Part shown: one piece after another, positions 50,222 to 62,679 of the stretch
Layout of the letters: each line of letters begins with the position of its first letter
Numbering within the stretch: position 1 is the stretch's first letter
Notes under the pieces: generated by a model
What the model saw: the letters and a program-made list of their open reading frames with translations, nothing else
Database searches by the model: none
Told to the model about the DNA's origin: nothing
Source: Dolomedes plantarius
Taxonomy: Eukaryota > Arthropoda > Arachnida > Araneae > Dolomedidae
Direction: 5' to 3'
Assembly: GCA_907164885.2 (NCBI GenBank)
Contig: OU015500.1
Coordinates: 55,133,976-55,197,975 of the forward strand
DNA: 64,000 nt
Program-made: the position numbers and the translations under genes

Positions 50222-50375
50222 AATTAATTTTCAATATTATTTTCATATTCATATATTTAAGAAAAAGTATATACACAGCCTATTTTATGTAAGGAAAATT
50301 AATTATCAATATTATTTTCATATTCATGTATTGAAGAAAAAATATAAAGATAGCCTATTTTATGTAAAGAAAATT
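50222..50375. repeat. tandem duplication, 75-bp period
   Basis: AATTAATT.TCAATATTATTTTC begins at 50222 and 50297, both continuing to AGCCTATTTTATGTAA. Confidence 0.92.
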
Positions 50376-51071
50376 ATTTATGATTAATTAGAAATTTTCT
50401 ATATTATCTCAGTAATTCAATGTGAAAAACTGACAAATTTCTGACCTAAACGCAAAGCGTGATCTGTAATATGTGTCCTTAAGTGCATAGAATAAAAATA
50501 TTTAAACAGCTCAGATATGATAAATAAATATGAGATACGATGGTTTCTTCGAATGAAAACAACTGATATATATATATTTATATATATATATATTCACTCG
50601 TTATTGTTTTCAGATACTAAATATGGATTTTGCTATTATTTTCAAAATTCTTACAACAAATTGAAGTTTATATCAAGAAATTTACTTTTCAATGAAAGCG
50701 CTTAGACTTTTGAATCTGTTAAAAGTGCGTTCCCTCCAAATGGATGCTTTTCCACACATTAAAATGCTTCGAAATTATATTTCATTCACGGATATCTACT
50801 TTGGAAACAGTGAATTTTCTGTCCGTATAAATTCATTTTAAATAGATATGGATTTTACGTCGGTTTTCAATCCTCCGACATTCGCCCAAAGATCAATAGG
50901 AATGATCAACTGCGTATATTCTAGAAGATATTCTGCTCTTGCAAATGAGGAAAGAAGCGAACATCTGTTTCCAGAAATATCAATTGCGGAAATTGGTTCC
51001 CGAGAACCACTAAAGGTCCCATAGGAAAAGAGGGTAATTGATATTTTTCCATAAAAGTATCTGCATTCTGG

Positions 51072-51073
<2 letters not shown>
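50376..51073. other. AT-rich sequence, no gene recognised
   Basis: Nothing supported. Confidence 0.4.

Positions 51074-51119
<46 letters not shown>
51074..51119. repeat. (TA)n microsatellite
   Basis: TA run. Confidence 0.95.
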
Positions 51120-51122
<3 letters not shown>

Positions 51123-52369
51123 TTTAATTATCTCAATTCAGTTACAATTAAGGGGAGTTTAGGATTTTCCACAGAATGACGGTTGAACAGAGCATTGGGG
51201 TTAATCTTGCCACTGAAGATCATAAGCAAGGATTAGATTTCCACTGATTGTCACTTATGTGACATAAAATTTTCGTTTTCAATGTTGAGTGTCAAATATT
51301 AATTTTAGTGATAAAATACTTATCATGAGATGAATCCAATAGAACATTTCTGGTGTGAAAAAGTTGAATTTATTTGTTCTATTCAATATTGTTTAACCAA
51401 AAAATGCAAAATATCAGTAAAGTTTTGTTATATTGTGTACGTACTGAAAATACAACTTTTATCTTGTCATTCAAAATTCAGTGTAAGATATTTCTCTGTC
51501 ACCATTCATGAAACACATTGTTCAATGGGTCACAAATCTGTTATAACATAATGGTAGTTTAAAGTGACAATGGATATTCGAATTTTAAATACTGTTATTT
51601 TAAAACTGTTTATTTTAATTACTGATAAATATTAAATTGATGTTACATTAAATTTTACTTAAATGCATTGAAAATAAAAGAACATTCTACATTCAAATTT
51701 AGGTTTGTGCAAAGAATCTCTATTTTAAGTTCCTCCACATTGTATGACAATTTCTACTATTTTTTACACTTGCAATGCCTATGGAAAGAGTAATTTCTGT
51801 GAATAGTTTTGTTTCTTTGTTCAAAATGCATTTTTCGTTTTATCTAATAACAAGAAGTAAAAAGTGCCCTGATTAAAAAAGTAATTTTACTAGATCCTTT
51901 AGTTTTGTGGATGTTATTTTTAACATTATAACAGTTTTAAACTTCGAAAAATTTCTATATTCTTCCATGAGTATTCGTTGTACGTATATCTCAAAATACT
52001 TTTATTTACGATTTAATATAAAAGAAAAAATCATTTATAAAGTATCCATTTAATCATAGAATCATGCAAAGTTCTGTTTATCTCCTTAAATAGCAAAGAA
52101 AATAATATTTGCTTGAAAAATTATGAACGATTTTGCATTAATTTCTTCTATAAGAATCTGACAAAAGAATAATAGTTTACGTCAAAGGAATCATTCCGAA
52201 TATACGTACGAAGAAATCTTGAACATTATAGATCGCTTATTAGTAATAGGATATTCAGTAAGAGAAACTCTAAACAGATAGAATAGGGAACAGTGATACC
52301 TAATGTTTTCTTCTCCTAATTCTGATAGATGAAAGACGGAGAATATAATAATTTCTTTCAGCAATTTAC
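51120..52369. other. AT-rich sequence, no gene recognised
   Basis: Nothing supported; a chance Tc1-like octapeptide at 51330 is discussed under rejected items. Confidence 0.4.
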
Positions 52370-52391
52370 TATATATATATATATATATATA

Positions 52392-54104
<1,713 letters not shown>

Positions 54105-54201
54105 CCTTTTTTGTACATTTTTTACCAAGTAAAATCATGATGCCTTAAATTGTTGTTAAAACTGTCAATTTTTGTATTAAGATTTATGAATTGTTGTTTA
54201 A

Positions 54202-54933
54202 ACCCTTAACCGGTTTCCCTGTACAGCGTACGGGTATCGATAATATCTCCTTTACTCTTTTCGTTTGCAAGTGTTTTTAGTTTTTAAAGACTAATACAAA
54301 TACAAAGCCTAGAAAAAATATTTTTAACAGATGTCGTAGCTTGCACATTTAATTTAAATTATTTTAACCCAATTTTTCTTTATTAAAGGGAAGCACGGGA
54401 AATTTTGTCTTGTGGAATTTTTTTCTACTGCTTACAACGCTTGAGAATTCAAACGATTACATTTTTTAAAAAATATGGTTGTAATAAACGACGAAAATAC
54501 TTTCCTGTTAGATGGTGGACTGAATTCTGATTCAGATTTGGAACTGTCTTCTAATAATTTGGATTATTCTTCAGATCATTATTTCTGCCCTGATTGTGAC
54601 GTGGGACTTTGTAATACACCATGCTTCAAATTGTAGAAAACAAAATAAGACTTTTGAACAATTTGCAAAAGTGTAAACTTTAAATTTTAAAGTATGTATG
54701 AAAGAAATTTTTCTAATATCTGTTAAACATTCTTCGTTGCATGCAGAGTTTTCTTACAAAAAGCAAATATTTAAGGGTTTTTGTGTTCCAAAAATTTGAA
54801 ATAAAAATAGTGTAAAAGCATTAAAAGTGAAATTTAATAAAAAATTCTTTCTCATTGTGTTTGATTATAGGCGACAAAAATATTTGCTTTTTTTGGCAAC
54901 ATTTCTAGTGAAAAAAATTGACCAGTTAAGGTG
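54202..54933 (+). mobile_element. piggyBac-like internal-deletion derivative, 732 bp
   Basis: TTAA lies at 54198-54201 and 54934-54937, the piggyBac target duplication. Ends are imperfect inverted repeats (ACCCTTAACCGGT left; CACCTTAACTGGT right in reverse complement). The interior encodes a fragment with the piggyBac-type C-terminal cysteine motif. Terminal match is short, so the family call leans on TTAA plus the coding remnant together. Confidence 0.65.
54475..54636 (+). CDS. 53-aa open frame: acidic N-terminus joined to a piggyBac-type cysteine motif
   Basis: ATG at 54475 to TAG at 54636. The first 35 residues are acidic and Ser-rich (GLNSDSDLELSSNNLDYSS), like the N-terminus of piggyBac transposases. 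The end, YFCPDCDVGLCNTPCF, has spacing C-x2-C-x4-C-x3-C and resembles the C-terminal cysteine-rich domain that binds the transposon ends in the piggyBac family. The catalytic core is absent. The frame runs cleanly from start to natural stop across the deletion. Whether it is expressed is unknown; it may be chance survival. Confidence 0.5.
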   Translation: MVVINDENTFLLDGGLNSDSDLELSSNNLDYSSDHYFCPDCDVGLCNTPCFKL

Positions 54934-54937
54934 TTAA

Positions 54938-55733
54938 TTAATAGAAAAATTATCTACAATAGCATATATGGTTCAGAATATTGACTACATATTACTAAAT
55001 GAAAGGAATAAACTCAAAATTTGAAAGAAAAAATAATTAGATTTTCTCTTCGAACACGCATTTCGTTGATAACATTTCACAGTTTTTAAAATTGGATGCG
55101 ATGAAATTACATAAATATAATTAAAACTTAAATTCATCCGCTGACTTATCTTCTGCCGGTGAGAAAATATGCTCCTTTTAAGATCGTGAGGTATTATCCA
55201 CCCCAAAATACTTCTTAAACAACGATCTTCCATTCTGCTAATGGAAGTTTTCCCAGCTTAACAAGCTCTGAAAAATTAGTTGATGTAAAATGCTTTTAAA
55301 GCCAACATTTAATTATTTTAACGCTGCGCAGCACCGGATTTCTCATTTTAAAAATATAGATTAAAATGCAATTTACATTCTTTCAGAGACAGGTGCCACG
55401 ACACGCCCTTAAAGAAACTAACATTCATTACCAGCCTTTTATAAACGAAACAGTGGTATTTTGTTTACCTCAGATCTAGGAGTGGCTGATAACTGAGTGC
55501 TTGAATCGCACTTAAAAGCAATTTTGCAACTAATAGTAGTAAATTCAAAGCTGTATATAAAATAATAAAAGTATGGAAATTAAAAAATATGATGATTTAA
55601 TTATTATTTTTTTTCTTTGAGAACTAATTTATTTCACAGAATCATATATAAAAAAATCAATCATTTCTATTCCTGAACATTAAAATTGAAAAAAAAATAT
55701 TGAGATTAACTGAAACGGAGACAAGAAAGGATA
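54938..55733. other. AT-rich sequence, no gene recognised
   Basis: Nothing supported. Confidence 0.4.
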
Positions 55734-55735
55734 TA

Positions 55736-56351
55736 CAGTCGAATCTCCATATATCGAACTTCCCTATATCGAAATTTTCTATATATCGAACTTTTAGAAA
55801 ATCTCCATGTTCATTACATAGAAAACTTGTTTCTATATATCGAAAAAATCTCTATATATCGAAATTTTTTTCAAGACAAATTGGGAGATTTTATTCCACA
55901 TTAGAATAAAATCTTCCAAATTTTGGCATTTGAATCAATACGTCGTGGACTTCAGTTCGCGGAAAATGTCCCTGATGAAGTTTTTAGTGGACTGAATAAA
56001 TACGAACATTTCTTTGAACTTTCCGCAAAACTAACTGTTCAGCAAGATATTCATAGTTTTTTTTTTTTTAAAGAATGTAACTGTGATCATTGTAACCACT
56101 GTCTGCATTATTGCTTTTCTAAAGATATGTAGTGATCAATAAATCTTTCATATTAATTAATTTTTTAGTTATTAACTTTCATTTAATGGGATTCGCATAT
56201 AAATTAGAAATGAAGTTTCGTATACGAAAATTAGCTTTAATTTTTTTAAGGAGAATTATGATAAGACTAAGCTCAATTCTATATATCGAAATTTCTATAT
56301 ATCGAATTTTTTTCGCGCAATTTGCTACTTCGATATATGGAGGTTCGACTG
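55736..56351 (+). mobile_element. pogo/Tigger-type element, 616 bp, internally deleted
   Basis: TIRs start CAGTCGAATCTCCATATATC at 55736 and, inverted, CAGTCGAACCTCCATATATC ending at 56351; TA at 55734-55735 and 56352-56353. CTATATATCGAA-type motifs recur near both ends as subterminal repeats. It keeps a C-terminal transposase piece only. Confidence 0.9.
55923..56070 (+). pseudogene. pogo/Tigger transposase C-terminal remnant
   Basis: The frame reads AFESIRRGLQFAENVPDEVF, then LNKYEHFFE and VQQDIHSFFF. Tigger/pogo transposases of the CENP-B-related type end with ALE.LRRF...NVP..VF..L...E.F and a Q.KI..FF tail. The DNA-binding and catalytic regions are missing. Confidence 0.7.
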
Positions 56352-56530
56352 TATATATATATTTAAGTTGCTAAGCAGATTCTTTGGGCAGTCTGTGAGA
56401 GAAAACTACTGCATCAATTTACTTCGTTTTCGTATTAAATGAAAGATTTTAATCTATAGATGTGTCAAATTTGGTTTTTTGTACGCCTAATTTCTATTAA
56501 TAAGCGATAATTTAGAATTTAAAAAATTGC

Positions 56531-56692
56531 TTTCTGCGAATGCTCAGTGGTATGTTTAAATCTGGCTATAGATACTCACTCAGCACGAGGCTGCATAAAC
56601 ACATTAATTTGTTTCTGCGCATGCTCAGTGGCATGTTTAAATCTGGCTTTAGATACTTACTAAGCACAAAGTCGTATAAGCAAGTTAATTTG
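56531..56692. repeat. tandem duplication, 81-bp period
   Basis: TTTCTGCG.ATGCTCAGTGG starts at 56531 and 56612. The period is a multiple of three, giving MLSGMFKSGYRY and MLSGMFKSGFRY in one frame, but no gene context supports coding. Confidence 0.92.
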
Positions 56693-57362
56693 TTTATTCC
56701 GAGGAATCCCTCTAGCTCTCTCTCTGCCATTTTTATTTTTAATTATGTTTGTGAGCTTTAGCATTAAGTCTTACGGAAATTGTTTATTTCGCGCCGTTGA
56801 GTAATCCTATTTATTTTTTTGGAGGGGGTTCAATAGTAATTTTTAAAAGAGTATTTCTCGATTCTTATTATAATTATTTTCAACATTTGGCAATGATGTG
56901 ACGAGTATAATTTGTATTAGTGCATTTATTTACTATCCAGCCGTCATGTTTTGTTGGACACCAAATAGTATGCATTTTAAATATGTTTAATAAAAGTATT
57001 CAACCATTTAGAAATTGCTTCAGATATGAGAACATTTTGAGAAACAATTTAATGTGAAACTCTGACAGACAGCTAGCTTAATTATACGTTCTGTTAAATC
57101 TACATCTCGATAAAAGTAGTTTAGTATTCATTTCATTTTTCACTCCTTCGTTTTTTGAAATATTGCCCAAGCAGTTATTTCGTAACATGGTATAAAATTC
57201 AAATATTACGTGGTGCATGTTCCGAAGTACCCGGAAGGTCTTAGTAGCTTTATAATGGAGGTCTTTATCATGGAAAATTAATAACTTTCTCCGTAATTTA
57301 TGGTGTGATTTGTTTAACGATGACACTTATTAGAAGACCTTAGAAAGCAGTTCCCGTAATAA
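56693..57362. other. AT-rich sequence, no gene recognised
   Basis: Nothing supported. Confidence 0.4.
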
Positions 57363-57591
57363 TACAGGGTCATCGAAAAAGGTTGGACACATTTCGAAAG
57401 CTCATAATTCTAAAAGAAACTGAGCAAACGCAATAATATTCTTTTCAAACAACTTGGCAAGTGTCGAAGATTTCTAAATGTAGCTGATACGCAACCGGGA
57501 CGTGAAACGTTGAGTAGAAACGATGCAAGGGGGAAGAGGTGTTCGTTCGCCTCTCCGTCAGTGCAATGTCGACCGTTCAGGAGAAAGCTCA

Positions 57592-58730
57592 ATCCACTAA
57601 AAAAACTTTTAAAAAGTAAAAAAAAACGCCTAGCTACAAAACAAAAGATATGACTGAAAAATGGTGTGATATCAAATATCCAAGCTTATTAAGTTCTGGT
57701 ATTTAATTTCCTAATCACGAATTTTTCACATCTAAGTGAAATGGTTAAGCATGACTTGTTGATAGAAACCCTTCTTCCCTAGACCAAACTCATCATAACC
57801 TGTTTTTGAAAATTTAAGTTTTAAATATTTATACATACCAGGCTTGTCAGCCGTCTTTTCGTATTTGAAATAAATAAATTTTGTCTGTTGAAACGTCGAA
57901 AGTATGTTATTTAGTTGTATAAATTATTCATTTTAGTTATTTATGCAAAATATGTGTGTCCTATTATTTGGTTACTTTTAAAATGAATGTAGCAGAAATT
58001 TTAAGATGGTCACGAATTAGCCTATAAATTTCAAATTTCTTTTGACGTTACATTTTGGGCAACGTAATTCCAAAGCATGGTATTCATATTTTTTGTTGTT
58101 TAATGCAAAATTTTTCCTTTTGGGGATTGGCGACATTATTTATTATTTTTCTTTCTAGATAACGATTTGTTTTGTTTCACATCATGCATTCACTTCAAAT
58201 AGAAGACTGATTAAAACGACTAATATCCCATTGAAAATCTGTTAAGAAATGCAATTGAGTCGCAGTGCTTAATAAAATCGGATATACCACCATTTTTTGT
58301 AGTATCTTTTGTTGGAATGAGGCTGTTGAATCTTATAAACATACTGTCTAACAGAGCACCGAAGTGCGCAGTTAAAATCTGAAATTGATGTTTTAAATTC
58401 ACATTAACTATTTATTTATTTATTCATTTATTTTGGTTTTCTGTTATTTTAGTGATTTTATTTTTAAGACGGCCGCCAAGCCTGGTATGTATAAATATTT
58501 AAAACTTAAATTTTCAGAAACAGGTTATGAAGAGTTTGGTCTAGGGAAGAAGAGTTTCTATCAACAAGTCATGCTTAACCATTTCACTTAGATGTGAAAA
58601 ATTCGTGATTAGGAAATTAAATACCAGAACTTAATAAGCTTGGATATTTTATATCACACCATTTTTTAGTCATATCTTTTGTTTTGAAGCTTGGCGTTTT
58701 TTTTACTTTTTAAAAGTTTTTTTAGTGGAT
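57592..58730. mobile_element. foldback element, arms of about 270 bp
   Basis: Left arm 57592-57863 and right arm 58469-58730 are near-identical reverse complements, starting ATCCACTAAAAAAACTTTTA and including TTCCTAATCACGAATTTTTC. The interior of about 600 bp is AT-rich with no recognisable gene. Flanking bases show no clear target duplication, and sequence to the right does not continue the interrupted transposase, so a deletion accompanied or followed insertion. Confidence 0.88.
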
Positions 58731-58996
58731 ATCAGTTATTTTTTTGAAATAGGTAAATAACCATCCACAAACTGGGCTTTTGTAAGCAAACAATTGCCTG
58801 GTACCTGGAGTCTCATCATCAGTTACAAACGTGTCACTTTTTGAACTTAATTGGAGAACTTTTTGTTTTTTCGAATCTCTGTAATAGGCCAGGTTGTTTT
58901 TTTCGTTTTAATTGTAATTCGGATGGCATTTTTCTATTCTAGTCAATCTTTATAAACACAATGGGAAATATCGTACTAAACACTATTTATAGATAA

Positions 58997-59607
58997 CTAG
59001 CTGTTTGCCCGGCGTTGCCCGGGTATTTATTTATCTCATATTTTTTATTGCACAGGAAAAGGAATGGAATCTACAAATAGTATAAAATTTAAGTAATTTA
59101 ATTTACATGTATTTAAAAGTAAATACATTATACAAATGATAAAGTAAAATTACAAATTCACTCAATTATTAATTTAACTCAAAACTTGACTATAAACAAC
59201 ATTTTTAATTTCCTCTATTTTCCTCAGTGACTCCGAAACTATGGATGCGACACTACTCTCGGTCATTTTGGACATCTTATATTCACCCTTTCTTCCCCTC
59301 CGCCTCCCCCACTAATGCTGAGGGGGCTGATCTTGCACTTAAGCGGCGTTGGAAGTATCACAATTAATCTCAGAGACCCCGAAAACTATGGATTCGACAC
59401 TAATATTAGTCATTTTCGATTATTTTTATATGTGCCCCCTGCCCCCCTAGGGATGCTAGGGGTGTCTTCACCCCCCCACACACCCACCAGAGTTTCCTAC
59501 GGGAGTGAGAACAACATCTGTACAAAATTTCATATCAATCGGATGGACCGTTCGGAAGCGCATAAAGGACAAACACACAAACATTCTCTTTTATATATAT
59601 ATATAGA
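58997..59607 (-). mobile_element. non-autonomous Helitron, 611 bp
   Basis: Minus-strand left end A|TCTATATATATATAAAAG (59607). The right end has the hairpin CCCGGGCAACGCCGGG, then CAAACAG, then CTAG (58997-59000) before T. The same hairpin ends the 28717-29753 copy, so they share a 3' family, while the bodies differ. A C-rich tract near 59431-59480 and an AATTTCATATCAATCGGATG block near 59528 are typical internal features. No coding. Confidence 0.8.
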
Positions 59608-59998
59608 TTAATCATTTGCTATATGTATATTTTGTGTACGTATATGTATATTTTATTGAGAAATTAATATTTTGTCTAATTTGCAAACCCACGTGGTTGT
59701 AGCAAAAAATGAAATATGAATTGTGGGAGATATTTGTCGATGCAATTGCCACAGTGACGCCGGACATACTCCGTAACATCAGGTTAGAGATTGATTATCG
59801 ACTTGATATGTGCAGAACAACAAAAGGTGCTCAAATTGAAACTTATTAGGGTAAAATTCTATTAAATTATGTACATGACAACGAAAGAATTGTTTGTATT
59901 GAAATTATTTCATTAAATATGATTATATGAAATGTATCCAACCTTTTTCCCGGTATATCATTTCAATAAAGACTTATTTTTATAGCGAAAGTACAGAC

Positions 59999-60604
59999 TG
60001 TGATGGCGGCGGGCCCTCTGCTTAACCCCCGGTATATTATATATAAAATTTGGTGAAGTTTCTTTTCAGTTTTGAATGTTTACCAGAGGCGAGTACAGGT
60101 AATCAATCAAGAGGCGTGCCAGCTCTCTGGTAAACAGATGACAACCAGGACCGGATGTGCAAATGGTTTGCTGGACGTGTTTCCGGAGGTATGCAGGGGA
60201 ACCGGTTTTGGACTGGTGTTCGGCTGGGCAGGAGAGAGCAAGCTAGGGTGGTGACAAGACAGACAGAGAGAGACAGAGAGAGACAGGGGTCCGGCGTGGA
60301 GGTCGATTTTGTCTCGGACCAGAGGTTTACGTGTGCGGAGAAGCCACGTGGAGGTGATTGCGATTTGTTTGGTGAATTAATTGAATTGGCTGGAGGCCAT
60401 GCATGCACTGGAGGTGCAAAACTCATATGGAGTTAATGTAAATATGTAAATACGCTAAAGAATAAAGGTGCTTGTTTTACGTTCCTTAATCCAGCGTATT
60501 CTCGGTGATTTCTGAAGGAACCGGGTGGCTAGGAATTAGCCATAGTTCGGCGCGCTATCGAAATAGACTGGGCAGTGAAGACGAATTGCACCCAGTATAT
60601 GATA
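59999..60604 (+). mobile_element. 5' LTR of an LTR retrotransposon
   Basis: Begins TGTGATGGCGGCGGGCC. It has a TATA-rich promoter (GGTATATTATATATAAAA near 60031) and a poly(A) signal (GAATAAAGG near 60462), and ends just before a primer-binding site. The right border is blurred (TATATGATA where TATCACA would be expected). The 3' LTR lies outside the window. Confidence 0.75.
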
Positions 60605-60606
60605 GC

Positions 60607-60624
60607 TGGTGGCAGCGGTAGGAT
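60607..60624 (+). other. primer-binding site of the LTR retrotransposon
   Basis: TGGTGGCAGCGGTAGGAT follows the LTR by a few bases. A TGGTGGCAGCGGTGGGAT-type site is common directly after the LTR in arthropod Gypsy-group elements, where a host tRNA 3' end primes minus-strand DNA synthesis. The tRNA species is not assigned here. Confidence 0.7.
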
Positions 60625-61702
60625 CTTACGTATGTGTTTGTGAAATACGTGAGGATCCACGGAGGAGGTGAAGCAGTATCGGTACTGGCGAGGATAGCCA
60701 AGGGAATCCGCCGATGCAAGCAGTCAAGTAGAACCTGCGGAAAATACTAGCAGCCGAGAAGTGTAGCCAGACGCAAGTTGTTCAGAAGAAGTGGAACCTG
60801 TGCAAGAAAATTCGATCAGCGTGTACAGCTGGATGCGACAGCAGGAAAGGTAAGCTCATTTGAAATCTTCCAAAGAGGTCTGCGCGATAATTGTCGAGGG
60901 GCAGTAAATTGTGGGGTTGGAATTAGTGACTGGTTAGAATTAGTCTAATAATTCAGGGGATTTAGAAAGATAATTTCAACGCTTCTTTGAGAAGTCCGAA
61001 AGTTAAACCAGTGAAGGTTTATTGAAAATTTGTTCGAGAAGAACAGGTGTGAAATCCTGATAGAGATCGAGTAAATGTAGTAGTCTTAGTAGACATTAGT
61101 AGTTAGTTTTTTCTAAAAGTGATTTTGGTTAATCAAACCTTTGTGAGTAAATCCACAGGGAATCTCACGGGCACGTGTTGTGCGGAAAAAAAGAAGAAAA
61201 GTGTTTTCTTTTGTATTTAATAAATAGAAAGTGTTTAATGAATTGAATTTGTGCGAGTGTTTGTAGGAAACCGCACAGTGCCTTGGTGCACAGGAAAGTA
61301 CTCAGTGTGGGACAAAACGCTGTTTTGAAATAGTATATTTGTATTAGTGTTATTCTAGAAGTGTATAAGCAATTTGAGTGTTTTATGCTATAAGATAATG
61401 TGATACATATGTGTTTCTTTTAAATGTTTGATAATATATTGTGATATATGTTCTAGCTATTGTTATGTAATTTGATAGGATTGCTTGTAATTAATTGTAC
61501 CAGTTTATGTGTATAAGTGAAAGCTCAAAGGTGACAATATTTAGTGTCGTTATATCTAGTACCTGTCGTATATTTCTGTGTTAAGTAGGGCAAGTGGAAT
61601 TACATGTGTATTTCTGTGAGTGTATTGAGTGTACGGCATTAGGTTAGAAATAAGATATTGTGATTTCTGTGAATACTGTGGTAAATATTTTAGTTTGGAA
61701 AA
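60625..61702 (+). other. long leader between primer-binding site and gag-like gene
   Basis: About 1.1 kb without a long open frame. A good 5' splice site (GGAAAG|GTAAGC near 60849) opens the possibility of a spliced leader, but I could not fix an acceptor. Confidence 0.5.
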
Positions 61703-62665
61703 ATGGAAGTTCTTCTAATTAGACAGACTACAATTGTTCTTGTGGCTTTGGCCGATAATTTGGACGTTGAGGCGTCGATAAATGATAAAAAAATAGTAAT
61801 TGTCCGACGAATCATGGCAGCGGAAAATTACAGTGAAGTAGGGACCAAGGCGGGTCTAGAAGGAATTCTAGAACAGTTTAAATTAGATCGGGAAGAGAAG
61901 AATAAGCAGATGGATAGGGCCTATGAATTAGCTTTAATAAGAAAGAGAGACAGTTTAGACGTTAGTCAGAAAGCCATAATAGACAATATTTTCGAGGTTT
62001 TCGAGTCGAATAAAGAATTCTTTGTGAGACATGATAAAGGAATCTTCGAGAGACTAGAATACGACCTAGACTGTGAGGCGAAATATGCTTTAGTTCAATC
62101 AACTAGAATTATAAAAGCGGAGGAATTGGAGTACCTGAAGGTAAAATTACAGGCTGTAAATTCCTATAGAGAAAGTAGAGGGTTAATAAGGAAGGCCGGA
62201 GTCACTAAAATTGAGAAAAGTGTCGAAAGTCAAATTGAGGGAAAAATTTGCGTAGAGCAAAAGGTTAAATCTCTGGGTAGAGAAAAAAATGTAGAGAATG
62301 TGTTGGGAAATTTCAGCGAGGTGGAAGCTGGGAATTTCGGAAGCGCGAGTACTCGAGGCAAAATTAAAAATAAGGAATTCTGTAGCCAGTTGGTTGCCGG
62401 AGATACTTTGAGTAGTTCGAGGGAAGTGCGGGAAAGAAAGGAAACCTTTGTAATTGAGCAAGCAGGCTTAAATTCGGGTGTAGAAAATCGAAGTGAAATA
62501 GATAACTCGCTCTGCAAATCCGTGAATGTAGAGACAGTGGGGAAAATGAATGTGGATTTGTGTGAGGAAACTAGCCCAGATAGGAGGGAAATAGATAACT
62601 CGCTCTGCAAATTCACGCATGTAGAGACATGTGGGAAAATGAATGTAGATTTGTGTGAAGAATAG
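61703..62665 (+). pseudogene. gag-like gene of the LTR retrotransposon, first part (320 codons)
   Basis: Position after an LTR and primer-binding site marks it as the gag region. Residues about 5-40 (LVALADNLDVEASINDKK, then IVRRIM) look like a SAP-type helix pair, seen at the start of Gag in some arthropod Gypsy elements. Residues about 50-160 are charged and helix-prone. No CCHC knuckle or protease motif is visible. Residues 265-295 and 296-320 are tandem copies of a 31-residue unit (EIDNSLCK...GKMNVDLCEE). The frame ends at TAG 62663-62665, inside what would be the next unit boundary. The following frame (62680) continues the protein after a 7-bp deletion. Family assignment beyond LTR retrotransposon is uncertain. 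Confidence 0.6.
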
Positions 62666-62679
62666 ATAAAAGAGAAATA

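Larger units (their letters stand above)
57566..59849 (+). pseudogene. mariner-relative transposase, only both ends left
   Basis: The start MSTVQEKAQ (57566-57592) is the characteristic N-terminus of a mariner-related arthropod family. The foldback element begins at the next base. The C-terminus resumes at 59709: MKYELWEIFVDAIATVTPDI, then DYRLDMCRTTKGAQIETY and TAG at 59847-59849; R.DMCR.T.GAQIE is the usual family end. About 300 residues, including the whole catalytic core, are missing. Confidence 0.75.
57365..59953 (+). mobile_element. mariner relative split by two nested elements
   Basis: TA precedes CAGGGTCATCGAAAAAGGTT at 57365. The right end, inverted, reads CCGGGAAAAAGGTTGGATAC at 59953, followed by TA. 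GAAAAAGGTTGGA.ACATTTC is shared by both ends. Inside are the first codons of a transposase (57566), a 1139-bp foldback element, a Helitron and the last 46 codons of a transposase. The middle of the gene is absent. Confidence 0.75.

Noticed and set aside
51330..51551. MNPIEHFW at the start of a 73-codon frame, like the Tc1 NPIEHLW motif
   Set aside because: Neither the preceding SPD/L block nor any following Tc1 block is present; a chance octapeptide in AT-rich DNA.
60103..60436. Open frames of about 100 codons on both strands
   Set aside because: They lie inside the 5' LTR and overlap each other on opposite strands, as GC-richer DNA allows by chance.
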